Shown: positions 1-5,388, numbered from the stretch's first letter. The stretch is 5,388 nucleotides of DNA from Bacteroidota bacterium (GCA_022564455.1 JADFLK010000178.1:1-5388), one strand, 5' to 3'. Notes: generated by a model not told the origin, from the sequence alone. Program-made: numbers and translations.

Positions 1-568
1 TGCCGCGCGCCCAGGCCTCGGCCTTGGCCACGCCGTGGTGCTGGATGAGGGATGCCAGCAGGGACTGGTTGTAGATGTTGTTCGACGATCGCACCAGGAT
101 ACGCCCCTTCCACCTGCGGTCGGTGAGCGCCTCATAGGTCGAAAGCTCGGCGGGGGTGACCCGCTCCACATTGTAGAAGATCGCCCGTGCGCGCACGCCG
201 AGGCCGAACCAGTAGCCTTCCGGGTCGCGGTATTGGGCCGGAATGGCTGCCTCGAGTGCCTCCGATCGGATGGGCTGAAGGACGCCAGCTTTCTTGGCCT
301 GGATGAGACGCCCGGCATCGACTGTCAGTAATACGTCGGCAGGGCTGTTCATGCCTTCGCTTTTGAGCCTTACCAGGAGGGCCTCGGCCTTGCCGCTTAT
401 GAGATTCACCTTGATTCCGGAGGCCTCGGTGAACGCGTCCAACAGGGGCCGGATCAGATGTTCCTTCCGGTAAGAGGAAATGTTGACCTCGCTTGCCGCT
501 GCGATGGCCGGCGACAAAGCGGCAACCCCGGCTATAAGACCGGCGATGATACGGGCCTGCACAGCCAT
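1..568 (-). CDS. Ferric iron ABC transporter substrate-binding protein (N-terminal part, runs off the left edge)
   Basis: Periplasmic solute-binding component of an Fbp/Fut-type Fe(III) importer; it would bind ferric iron and deliver it to a membrane permease and ATPase that lie outside the window. 189 codons are visible. The protein starts MAVQARIIAGLIAG and has a signal peptide ending near IAAASE (about residue 29). The mature part opens with VNISSYRKEHLIRPLLDAF (residues 31-49). Then come SGIKVNLISGKAEALLVRLK, NSPADVLLTVDAGRL (about 76-90), RDPEGYWFGLGVRARAIFYN (about 115-134), TYEALTDRRWKGRILVRSS and NIYNQSLLASLIQHHG, all typical of this family (usual length about 330-340 residues). The Tyr in ISSYR and in NIYNQ are the kind of residues that coordinate iron in FutA/FbpA; that assignment comes from family knowledge. 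The start at 568 is set by AGGAGGAG just upstream and by the signal peptide directly after it. The frame stays open upstream to another ATG at 757, which lacks a ribosome site. The style is proteobacterial, unlike the genes on the right. Confidence 0.93.
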   Translation of the reverse strand, partial: MAVQARIIAGLIAGVAALSPAIAAASEVNISSYRKEHLIRPLLDAFTEASGIKVNLISGKAEALLVRLKSEGMNSPADVLLTVDAGRLIQAKKAGVLQPIRSEALEAAIPAQYRDPEGYWFGLGVRARAIFYNVERVTPAELSTYEALTDRRWKGRILVRSSNNIYNQSLLASLIQHHGVAKAEAWARG

Positions 569-578
569 GATCCGTTGT

Positions 579-586
579 CTCCTCCT
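579..586 (-). promoter_or_regulatory. Strong Shine-Dalgarno site of the iron-binding protein gene
   Basis: Reading the minus strand, AGGAGGAG is followed by 10 bases and then the ATG at 568. It is the strongest ribosome-binding site in the window and decides the start over the in-frame ATG at 757. The right-hand genes have no comparable site, in keeping with Bacteroidota-type weak dependence on Shine-Dalgarno pairing. Confidence 0.8.
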
Positions 587-759
587 GGTGTTTTTCGTTG
601 GACCGAAGCACTCCGGTTGCGCTTCGGCCAGATCGTTCGCAAAGGCGGGCTCCCAGGCCGTCTCGAAAGGCGCGGCCACGGATCCGCTCCGGTCTTTCCG
701 TCGGTATGGCGCAAGACCTTGTTCACGACCGGCGGCTGTAGGAGAGTATGAGTCCATCG
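587..759. other. Leader stretch upstream of the iron-binding protein gene
   Basis: Together with the short candidate gene at 760-921, this fills the roughly 360 bases between the Fur-type palindrome and the iron-binding protein. It contains a perfect 7-base inverted repeat, CCGAAGC at 603-609 and GCTTCGG at 621-627 with an 11-base loop, close upstream of the ribosome-binding site. There is no T-run after it on either strand, so it is not an obvious terminator. On the minus strand the frame of the iron-binding protein stays open back to an ATG at 757, giving a hydrophilic, Arg-rich 63-residue stretch that I do not recognise. No riboswitch or RNA gene is recognisable. Confidence 0.4.
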
Positions 760-921
760 TCACGCCAGGAAGATGGGCCGGGCGCCGTGAGGCTGTTGTG
801 CCCGGCCGAGCGCTGTGAGGAGGCGTTCGTTGGCATGGCTTACCCCCCGGGCACGCTCGCGAGGCCCCGGCCGGCGGTCCGGCTGCAGCGAGTGACTCGT
901 CGAACCAGCCCGGCTTTGCAT
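760..921 (-). CDS. Candidate 53-residue small protein downstream of the Fur-type box
   Basis: On the minus strand GGAGAG stands 4 bases before an ATG at 921, directly after the Fur-type palindrome. That places it where the first gene of an iron-regulated transcript would be. The product would be 53 residues, starting MQSRAGSTSHSLQPDRRPGP and ending ARPIFLA, rich in Arg, Ser and Pro, with no signal peptide or membrane segment. I do not recognise it. It lacks the motifs I would expect of HemP or of bacterioferritin-associated ferredoxin. In GC-rich DNA an open frame of this length arises easily by chance, so the placement and the ribosome site are the only support. It could equally be untranslated leader. 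Confidence 0.25.
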   Translation of the reverse strand: MQSRAGSTSHSLQPDRRPGPRERARGVSHANERLLTALGRAQQPHGARPIFLA

Positions 922-930
922 CGGTCTCTC

Positions 931-969
931 CATGAATGATAATGCAACTCAGTCGCATTATCATTCATG
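931..969. promoter_or_regulatory. Perfect palindromic Fur-type iron box
   Basis: CATGAATGATAATGC at 931-945 is matched exactly by its reverse complement at 955-969 around a 9-base centre. Its outer TGATAAT / ATTATCA words are the half-sites of the Fur consensus (GATAATGATAATCATTATC), and the centre (GCAACTCAGTCGC) resembles the middle of overlapping Fur sites in proteobacteria. The site lies upstream of a ferric-iron uptake gene, which agrees with iron-dependent repression. No T-run follows either arm, so a terminator is less likely. The exact start of transcription cannot be read with confidence. Confidence 0.75.
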
Positions 970-992
970 CTGCCATGCGGGCGCCGCCCCTG

Positions 993-1646
993 TCAACCAT
1001 ATTTGGCTTTCCGGGGTCCGGGTGCATTGACCTGGGTCATTGATCGCGGGCAATGGGCGTGGAGTTGTTCAGGCAAGGCTGAGACGCCGGGAGGAAGACG
1101 GTTCAGATAAGGAGACCGGCCGTGGCCGCCGGTGAACGTCTCACGCGGTTGACCGGAGGGCCGCGAGCGGGACTCCTTCAGGCCAACGGGCTCAAGACAA
1201 CCGGCTTGAGAAAACCGCGCGGCGGTTGTCAGGATGCCGACGGGGAAGCGATCAGCGATGGCGTGGAAGGCAACCTCGGCACCCTCGATCCACGACCAGT
1301 GGTGCGCGTAGCGGTTCAGATAGTGCTCGCCGAGTACATCCGGGGCGATCGTATTTACCTCCAGAGCAGTGAGCAGGCGCTCGAACCGCAACCGCTTCAG
1401 ATCGCTTTTGGTGATGATGCCGGCTCCGTAATCGCGCCACAGCGTGGCGTTGAGCCGGTGGTACGTCTCCTGAATGTGGGCGAGGCTGTGCCCGCTCAGA
1501 TGCCCGGCAAAGTGTTCCTGGCAGTCTGCCAGTGTTGCTTTCTCTGCCTTTCGATGATCGAGGAGCGTATCGTCGAGGTCGAAATAGACGAAGGAGATTC
1601 GTGCTTCGGTCTTTGTGCTTCGTGCTTGGGGATTACCTGGTAGCAT
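993..1646 (-). CDS. HAD-superfamily hydrolase, C-terminal part replaced by unrelated sequence
   Basis: 217-residue open frame. Residues 19-30 (FVYFDLDDTLLD) are HAD motif I with the nucleophile Asp23 and Asp25. The helical cap follows, with ATLWRDYGAGIITKSDLKRLRFERLL (about 67-92), typical of YjjG-like phosphatases. Residues 132-141 (DRFPVGILTT) reach motif II. From residue 142 on there is no motif III lysine (KPDP-like) and no motif IV (GDS...D), and the sequence turns Pro/Arg/Gly-rich without recognisable structure. A normal YjjG-type protein is about 225-240 residues, so roughly its last 90 are missing and the product is probably inactive. The start at ATG 1646 is the only usable one after the upstream gene, because no ATG, GTG or TTG in frame lies between it and motif I. 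About residues 7-16 are encoded by a repeated element. It begins 40 bases after the acyltransferase-like gene ends and probably shares its transcript. Confidence 0.7.
   Translation of the reverse strand: MLPGNPQARSTKTEARISFVYFDLDDTLLDHRKAEKATLADCQEHFAGHLSGHSLAHIQETYHRLNATLWRDYGAGIITKSDLKRLRFERLLTALEVNTIAPDVLGEHYLNRYAHHWSWIEGAEVAFHAIADRFPVGILTTAARFSQAGCLEPVGLKESRSRPSGQPRETFTGGHGRSPYLNRLPPGVSALPEQLHAHCPRSMTQVNAPGPRKAKYG
1027..1040. promoter_or_regulatory. FNR/FixK-like site
   Basis: TTGACCTGGGTCAT fits TTGAC-N4-GTCAA, a common FNR/FixK/Dnr-type variant, at 9 of 10 fixed positions. It lies 57 bases from the Fur-type palindrome, in what would be the control region between leftward iron uptake and a possible rightward gene start at 1122. 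On the minus strand a weak -10-like TATGGT (996-1001) follows, but the 25-base gap is slightly too long for a standard class II arrangement. A chance match is possible. Confidence 0.35.
1209..1227 (-). terminator. Possible weak intrinsic terminator near the joint
   Basis: On the minus strand AACCGC, loop CGC and GCGGTT form a 6-base stem followed by TTCTC, so the run reads GGTTTTCTC. The stem is short and the T-run brief. It sits exactly where the HAD sequence stops resembling its family. If active, it would end leftward transcripts there. Confidence 0.25.
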
Positions 1647-1677
1647 GAATGAAAGACCCAAAGCACAAAGCACGAAG
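1611..1677. repeat. Imperfect inverted repeat around the HAD start codon
   Basis: The left arm (1611-1631) and the reverse complement of the right arm (1657-1677) agree at 18 of 21 positions around a 25-base spacer. Both arms are built from the words GTGCTT, TTTGTG and CTTCGTG, and the left arm is flanked by further copies at about 1599-1608. The HAD start codon (1644-1646) lies in the loop. The element fills the gap between the acyltransferase-like gene and the HAD gene and reaches into the HAD N-terminal codons. It may be a dispersed palindromic element or an RNA hairpin limiting HAD translation. No T-run follows, so it is not a classical terminator. Confidence 0.65.
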
Positions 1678-1686
1678 AGCCAAGAA

Positions 1687-2826
1687 CTAAAGCGCTTTCT
1701 CGAACAGCGCGTAAGTTTTGTCGACGATGGCGCCGATGTTCTCCATCGCATTAACGAGGCGCGTGTTCGATTCCAGCACCCAGCTCATTTCGCAGGAGTC
1801 GTACCCCGCCGCCGTTCCGCGTTTGATGGTTTCGAGAACCATCAGCGCGTCGAAGCCGCGGCCGTGGTAGGCCTTGCGGACGCCCATCAGCGGCATCCGC
1901 GTTTCGTACACCCCTCCGAACTTCGCCCGCGCGAGCAGCTTTGGAAGGCCCATCGGCAGCAGCCGCCCGTTTTTCACGTGCTTGAGGGCCAGATTCATGT
2001 TCGGGATGGTCACTGAGAAAGCAACTGTTTCGCCGTCCAGCTCAAGGAAGTAGACGAGATCGGGCTCGATGATCTGTTTGAGATCCTTGGCGAGGTGCTC
2101 GAACTCGTGGGTCGTCATGGAGACGTGGCCCCAGTTTTCACTCCACGCATCGTTGTAGATGTCCATGGCAATCATGGCGTCCTCCATGAACCGGTCCATG
2201 TTCATCGTACGGAGCTTGAGGTTCGGATTGCGATGCCGAACAATTGCCGCGCCCCGTTCCAGCTTCTCCAGGCTCACGTACTTTTTGTGGGCGTAATAGG
2301 CGAACATTGTCATCTTCCGTTCGAAGCCGTGTCGCAGCAGGTGCGCCTCGTAGTACGGCTTATTGTAGGCCATGAGGATGGATGGCTCCCGGTCGAAGCC
2401 CTTCACCAGTAGGCCAGAAGTGTCGTTGAGGGAGGGGTTAGCGGGGCCGCGCATGGCGGTCAGGCCGCGTTCGCGGAGCCATCCGGCTGCGGCAACCAGC
2501 AGAGCATCAGCGACGGCCTCGTCATCCACCGTCTCAAAAAAACCGAAGAAACCGACGTTGTCGTCGTATTTCTTGAGGTGCATGCCGTTGCGGATGGCGG
2601 CGATCCGCCCTACAACCTTGCTGCGCCCGTCCTTCGCCAGAAAGAGCCCGATTTCGCCGTGCTCGAAGAAGGGGTTTTTCTTCGGGTTGAGCACCGTCGC
2701 CTGGTCCATCCGAAGCGGCGGCACGAAGTACGGATCACCGTCGTAGAGGCTGTAGCCAAAGTCGATGAACCGGCGATGGTCGCGGCCGGAGGCTACAGGC
2801 TGGACGGTAACGGATGGGGCGGACAT
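1687..2826 (-). CDS. GNAT-fold acyltransferase-like protein, two-domain type
   Basis: 379 residues, apparently cytosolic, with no signal peptide or membrane segment. It belongs to a widespread family of about 380-residue proteins usually annotated as N-acetyltransferase or hypothetical. Marks seen are DPYFVPPLR (31-39), NPFFEHGEIGLFLA (51-64), GRIAAIRN (73-80), GFFGFFE (92-98), RGPANPS (126-132) and MAYNKPYYEAHLLRHGF (152-168). In the second half come YNDAWSENWG (224-233), the acyl-CoA pyrophosphate loop-like VRKAYHGRGFDALM (316-329), and EMSWVLESNTRLVNAMENIG (346-365). The last two are the usual GNAT beta4-alpha3 and beta5 regions. The substrate is unknown. Because it follows the serine-palmitoyltransferase-like gene by 134 bases in the same direction, N-acylation of a sphingoid base is a reasonable inference. 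The bacterial ceramide synthase of Caulobacter is, as I recall, also a GNAT-type protein. The start at ATG 2826 was preferred over an in-frame GTG at 2853; neither has a clear ribosome site. Confidence 0.85.
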   Translation of the reverse strand: MSAPSVTVQPVASGRDHRRFIDFGYSLYDGDPYFVPPLRMDQATVLNPKKNPFFEHGEIGLFLAKDGRSKVVGRIAAIRNGMHLKKYDDNVGFFGFFETVDDEAVADALLVAAAGWLRERGLTAMRGPANPSLNDTSGLLVKGFDREPSILMAYNKPYYEAHLLRHGFERKMTMFAYYAHKKYVSLEKLERGAAIVRHRNPNLKLRTMNMDRFMEDAMIAMDIYNDAWSENWGHVSMTTHEFEHLAKDLKQIIEPDLVYFLELDGETVAFSVTIPNMNLALKHVKNGRLLPMGLPKLLARAKFGGVYETRMPLMGVRKAYHGRGFDALMVLETIKRGTAAGYDSCEMSWVLESNTRLVNAMENIGAIVDKTYALFEKAL

Positions 2827-2932
2827 ACAGGGATGTTTTGATGGTGAGGCCACAAAACTACGTCAACAGGCCTGACGAGCGCTTGGCACGGAGCCGGCCA
2901 CAATTTCTCACATGTGTAGCCAAAGCAATTAC

Positions 2933-2956
2933 ACAAACTGCGGAGAATCCTTCCGC
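2933..2956 (-). terminator. Weak hairpin after the oxoamine synthase gene
   Basis: On the minus strand GCGGA, a 7-base loop and TCCGC form a short stem 5 bases after the synthase stop codon, followed by AGTTTGTG. The T-tract is poor, so it may only slow transcription. The synthase and the acyltransferase-like gene could still share a transcript. Confidence 0.22.
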
Positions 2957-2960
2957 CCTC

Positions 2961-4235
2961 TCACGCGCTATCAGCACCGTTGCCGGTGTGCGAACCAGGC
3001 TGGCCATTCGCGCCGATCACCCCTTGCTTCACGCCAACGCAGTAGAAGGCGTCGAGGATGCGGTCGAGTTCTTCGTCGGTATGGGTGGCCATGTAGCTGG
3101 TGCGCATCAGCGCTTGCCCTGCCGGTACGGCCGGCGGAACGACCGCGTTTACAAAGACGCCTTCCTCCAGCAAATCCTTCCAAAACTGGAAGCACGTCAC
3201 CATATCGCCGACGACGACCGGAATGATGGGCGTCTGGCTCGTCCACACATTGAAGCCCAGCGAGTTAAAGCCGTTCCGCATCCGATCGGAGATCTCGGCG
3301 AGCCGGTCGAGGCGTTCGGGCTCGGCTTCGAGGATGTCGAGGCAAGCGAGCACCGTAGCCACGTTTGCAGGTGGCATGGAAGCGCTGAAGATATGCGTGC
3401 GGGCCATGTGGCGGATGTACTCGGTAACCGCGTGCGTGCCTACTACAAAACCGCCCAGTGAAGCAAAGCTTTTCGAGAACGTGCCGGTGATGAGGTCCAC
3501 CTTATCCGCGAGGCCGAACTCCGACGCCGTGCCTCGGCCGCCTTCTCCTACCACGCCGACGGCATGCGCGTCGTCTATCATCAGGCCAGCGCCGAACTCC
3601 TCAGCCAGCGCGACGAGTTCGGGAACTCGGGCGAGTGTTCCGTTCATCGAGAAAACGCCATCGGAAATAATGATCTTCCCGGCTGCCGGTTTCTCGCTGC
3701 TTACTCGCTCCAACTGCTTCCGCAGGTGATCCATATCGTTGTGCCGGTAGCGCATCGTCTCCGCAAGCGAAACCTGTGTGCCGGCCAGAATGCACGAGTG
3801 GTTGTCTTTGTCGGAGAAAATGACATCCCCCTTGCCGGCTACCGACTGGATGACACCCTGGTTGGTCATGTAACCGGTGGAGAAGAGCACGCAGCCTTCG
3901 GTACCCATGAAGGAAGCCAATCGCTCTTCAAGTTCCAGATGGAGGTCGAGCGTGCCATTGAGGAAGCGGCTGCCCGTACAACCCGTGCCGTACTTGCCAA
4001 TCGCAGCCTGTGCGGCTTCCACTACTTTCGGATGCCCAGTGAGCCCGAGGTAGTTGTTCGACCCCGCCATAATGATCTCACGGCCGTTAATCACCGCGCG
4101 CGTACCCTCACTAACCTCAATAGGGCGGAAGTAGGGGTACAGGTCGCGCGCCCTGATTTGAGCGTAATCCCCACCGGGTTCGAGAAAACGCATGGCTTTC
4201 TCGAAGATGGCAGGGGCGGTGCCGGGAGTCGGCAT
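2961..4235 (-). CDS. Serine palmitoyltransferase-like alpha-oxoamine synthase (PLP-dependent)
   Basis: 424-residue cytosolic fold-type I PLP enzyme that would condense L-serine with a long-chain acyl thioester to give 3-keto-sphinganine, the first step of sphingolipid synthesis. Seen, numbered from ATG 4235: SNNYLGLTGHP (59-69), GTGCTGSRFLNGTLDLH (83-99), FSTGYMTNQG (118-127), His146 in DKDNHSC (the residue that stacks on PLP), SDGVFSMNG (191-199), Asp221 and His224 in DDAHAVG, and the Schiff-base Lys255 in GTFSKSFASLGG. This set matches serine palmitoyltransferase. The segment GSRFLNGTLDLH is the SPT version rather than the BioF or Kbl version, so 8-amino-7-oxononanoate synthase and 2-amino-3-ketobutyrate ligase are less likely. 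Length is normal. A GTG at 4247 would add four residues; ATG was preferred, though neither has a strong ribosome site. The 237 bases upstream hold no promoter I can support. The acyltransferase-like gene follows in the same direction. Confidence 0.87.
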   Translation of the reverse strand: MPTPGTAPAIFEKAMRFLEPGGDYAQIRARDLYPYFRPIEVSEGTRAVINGREIIMAGSNNYLGLTGHPKVVEAAQAAIGKYGTGCTGSRFLNGTLDLHLELEERLASFMGTEGCVLFSTGYMTNQGVIQSVAGKGDVIFSDKDNHSCILAGTQVSLAETMRYRHNDMDHLRKQLERVSSEKPAAGKIIISDGVFSMNGTLARVPELVALAEEFGAGLMIDDAHAVGVVGEGGRGTASEFGLADKVDLITGTFSKSFASLGGFVVGTHAVTEYIRHMARTHIFSASMPPANVATVLACLDILEAEPERLDRLAEISDRMRNGFNSLGFNVWTSQTPIIPVVVGDMVTCFQFWKDLLEEGVFVNAVVPPAVPAGQALMRTSYMATHTDEELDRILDAFYCVGVKQGVIGANGQPGSHTGNGADSA

Positions 4236-4472
4236 AGGTTTGGACACCCTGCGCGGCTAATCCGCAAGACTGGGTGCGATCATGGAAAACATACCAGGCG
4301 CAGACTAACTGGTCGTCGACGCCTGTGCTAACAAATGAGAGAACCACGAAAGATAGGGGACTCGGGCGGGCCTGCGCACGCAATATCTGGTGAAACGCTG
4401 CGTCGCTTCTTCTTCCGATACCGCAAAAGCCGTGTTGTGTGCTCGTACGACAAGTTACAAGCGAAGCGAATA

Positions 4473-5090
4473 CTATAGTTGTATTACGGCAACGAGCTGC
4501 GGCCCTTCGGGTGAGGGCAGCAGATGGAGGGAGAGGTCTTCACTGACATCGAAGTCTACAAGATGCGCGCCTACGTAGGCGTCCAGCGCCTGAAGGGCGT
4601 AAACGAGGCCTGTGCCAAGCAGGGTGAGGTCGCGATTGCGGCGGCCATCGTCGCGCAGTTGGCGTGTTGCTGCCGCCGATTGTGCCCCAGAGTCTATCCA
4701 ATCCTGAAAAAACGATGCGAAGGGGCTGTTGGGATTGGGCGTCGTTGCGTCCGGCGTTTCCTCGTTGACAACGTAGAGGTAGGCGTGCCGATAGCGCGTA
4801 TATCGGCTGTTGAGGTAGATGGAGAGGCCAGCCAGCCCACCGAGCGCACCAATAACGAGCGGAGCTTTGACAGGTTGGCCCACATAAACCTGCCCCCATC
4901 CCGGCACTGCCAAGGAACGCCACAGAGCCCCGTTTGGGGAGGGGAGTTCGGAGAGATCCGATGGCCTGTCGGATGCTGTCACATCGGATTCCGCCGGAGT
5001 CAGGCTGGAATCGGCAGCAACCTGCGCCTGCGCCGACGCAACGGCGAGCGCGAGCAGCACTCCTGCAAAAAGGATGACGAGCCGACCCAC
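4473..5090 (-). CDS. DUF5683-type membrane protein
   Basis: 205 residues of unknown function, probably in the cell envelope. A signal peptide or anchor runs from residue 1 to about 22 (GRLVILFAGVLLALAVASAQA). A low-complexity Ser/Asp/Pro stretch follows (about 25-52), then ALWRSLAVPGWGQVYVGQPVKAP (55-77) leading into a first membrane segment (about 78-94). TRYRHAYLY follows, and then a second hydrophobic segment, DLTLLGTGLVYALQALDAYVGAHLVDFDVSEDLSL (about 154-188). The PGWGQ-Y block and the ALDAYVGAHL-FDV block are the hallmarks of DUF5683, a family I know mainly from Bacteroidota beside parAB and dapB. The start chosen is GTG 5090, 7 bases after the parB stop codon, because it begins directly at the signal peptide; the longer frame back to 5246 only overlaps parB and looks like out-of-frame parB sequence. 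It is probably co-transcribed with parB. Confidence 0.82.
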   Translation of the reverse strand: MGRLVILFAGVLLALAVASAQAQVAADSSLTPAESDVTASDRPSDLSELPSPNGALWRSLAVPGWGQVYVGQPVKAPLVIGALGGLAGLSIYLNSRYTRYRHAYLYVVNEETPDATTPNPNSPFASFFQDWIDSGAQSAAATRQLRDDGRRNRDLTLLGTGLVYALQALDAYVGAHLVDFDVSEDLSLHLLPSPEGPQLVAVIQL

Positions 5091-5097
5091 CGGTGTG

Positions 5098-5388
5098 CTA
5101 GTAATTCGCAATCTGCGAGATGAGGCGTTCCAGATCTTCCAGTGAGAAGTAGGTAATCTGGATGGTTCCGCTATGGTCGGTGGGCTTGTGCTGGATTTCG
5201 ATCTTGGTTCCGAGGTGCTCGCGGAGCCGCGCCTCGAACGCCTCAATTTCCAGCCGGTCTCGCGGCGTGAGCGTTGCCTGGCCCGGTGTTTTCGGTTCTG
5301 CCGAAGTTTTTTTCTTGGGCGATACGAGCCGTTGCGAGCGTACGAGGCGCTCTACCTCACGCACCGAAAGCCCCTGGCTGACAATAGC
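5098..5388 (-). CDS. parB: ParB chromosome-partition protein, C-terminal part (runs off the right edge)
   Basis: 96 codons are visible. The first residues, AIVSQGLSVREVERLV, are the end of the DNA-binding helix-turn-helix domain of ParB/Spo0J. A Lys/Thr/Pro-rich linker follows (about 20-42), then the dimerisation domain: EIEAFEARLREHLGTKIEIQ, HSGTIQITYFSLEDLERLISQIA and the terminal NY. ParB is a CTPase that binds parS, spreads along DNA and works with ParA to segregate the chromosome. parA and the CTP-binding N-terminal domain would lie to the right. The stop codon is 7 bases before the DUF5683 gene, an arrangement familiar in Bacteroidota. No parS site is visible in the window. Confidence 0.92.
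   Translation of the reverse strand, partial: AIVSQGLSVREVERLVRSQRLVSPKKKTSAEPKTPGQATLTPRDRLEIEAFEARLREHLGTKIEIQHKPTDHSGTIQITYFSLEDLERLISQIANY

Noticed and set aside
132..611. Minus-strand open frame of 159 codons over the iron-binding protein
   Set aside because: It is out of frame with the clear Fe(III)-binding protein, and its Arg/Gly/Pro-rich content is typical of a shifted frame.
1122..1643. Long plus-strand open frame across the HAD gene
   Set aside because: Beyond about 1223 it is the antisense of a recognisable HAD protein; only its first 34 codons remain of interest and are reported as a finding.
2853..2860. TAGTTTTG on the minus strand, an exact match to the Bacteroidota -7 box TAnnTTTG, ahead of the acyltransferase-like gene
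   Set aside because: No TTTG -33 element stands at the usual distance upstream, so an 8-base match alone is too weak to call a promoter. If real, it would favour the start at 2826.
2814..3461. Plus-strand open frame of 215 codons
   Set aside because: It overlaps the SPT-like gene and the start of the acyltransferase-like gene in antisense and has no recognisable domain.
4295..4325. CAGGCG / CGCCTG inverted repeat upstream of the SPT-like gene
   Set aside because: A 6-base stem with a 19-base loop is expected by chance, and nothing around it supports an operator or terminator.
3564..4331. Plus-strand open frame of 255 codons
   Set aside because: It is antisense to the SPT-like gene, whose catalytic residues are all present; the plus-strand product has no recognisable family.
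4236..4472. Search for an RNA gene or parS site between the SPT-like and DUF5683 genes
   Set aside because: No tRNA-like fold, no parS-like palindrome and no convincing promoter or terminator could be found by eye.
5091..5246. N-terminal extension of the DUF5683 protein
   Set aside because: These codons overlap parB in another frame and precede a clear signal peptide; the start was placed at GTG 5090.

Overview
The window reads as two blocks of different character joined near position 1224, and every confidently called gene lies on the minus strand. The right block (about 1224-5388) looks like a high-GC member of the Bacteroidota/Rhodothermota side of the tree. In transcription order it holds the C-terminal end of a ParB chromosome-partition protein, a DUF5683-type membrane protein (a family I know mainly from Bacteroidota next to parAB), a serine-palmitoyltransferase-like alpha-oxoamine synthase, a two-domain GNAT-fold acyltransferase-like protein, and the N-terminal two thirds of a HAD hydrolase. 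Sphingolipid synthesis is common in that lineage, which fits the synthase.

The left block (1 to about 1224) looks proteobacterial. It contains the N-terminal part of a periplasmic ferric-iron-binding protein of an Fbp/Fut-type ABC importer, with a very strong Shine-Dalgarno sequence. Upstream lie a long leader, a perfect 15-9-15 palindrome of Fur-box type, and an FNR/FixK-like half-palindrome. The lines I counted by hand are more GC-rich on the left (1-60 about 73%, 781-840 about 70%) than in two counted lines on the right (2161-2220 55%, 3661-3720 53%), although line 2581-2640 on the right is also 68%.

At the joint, the HAD protein follows its family as far as motif II and then runs into about 76 residues with no HAD motifs III or IV. 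Either an iron-uptake segment has inserted into or next to the HAD gene, or the contig is a chimera of two genomes. The sequence alone cannot decide this.

How the genes may work together: the synthase would make a 3-keto long-chain base from serine and an acyl thioester. The GNAT-like protein next to it is a plausible, unproven candidate to N-acylate that base or a related amine. parB and the DUF5683 gene form a tight pair and are probably unrelated to lipid synthesis, apart from the DUF5683 protein being an envelope protein. On the left, low iron would release Fur from the palindrome and allow expression of the iron importer. I see no CRISPR array, tRNA, rRNA, transposase or recognisable insertion-sequence end.
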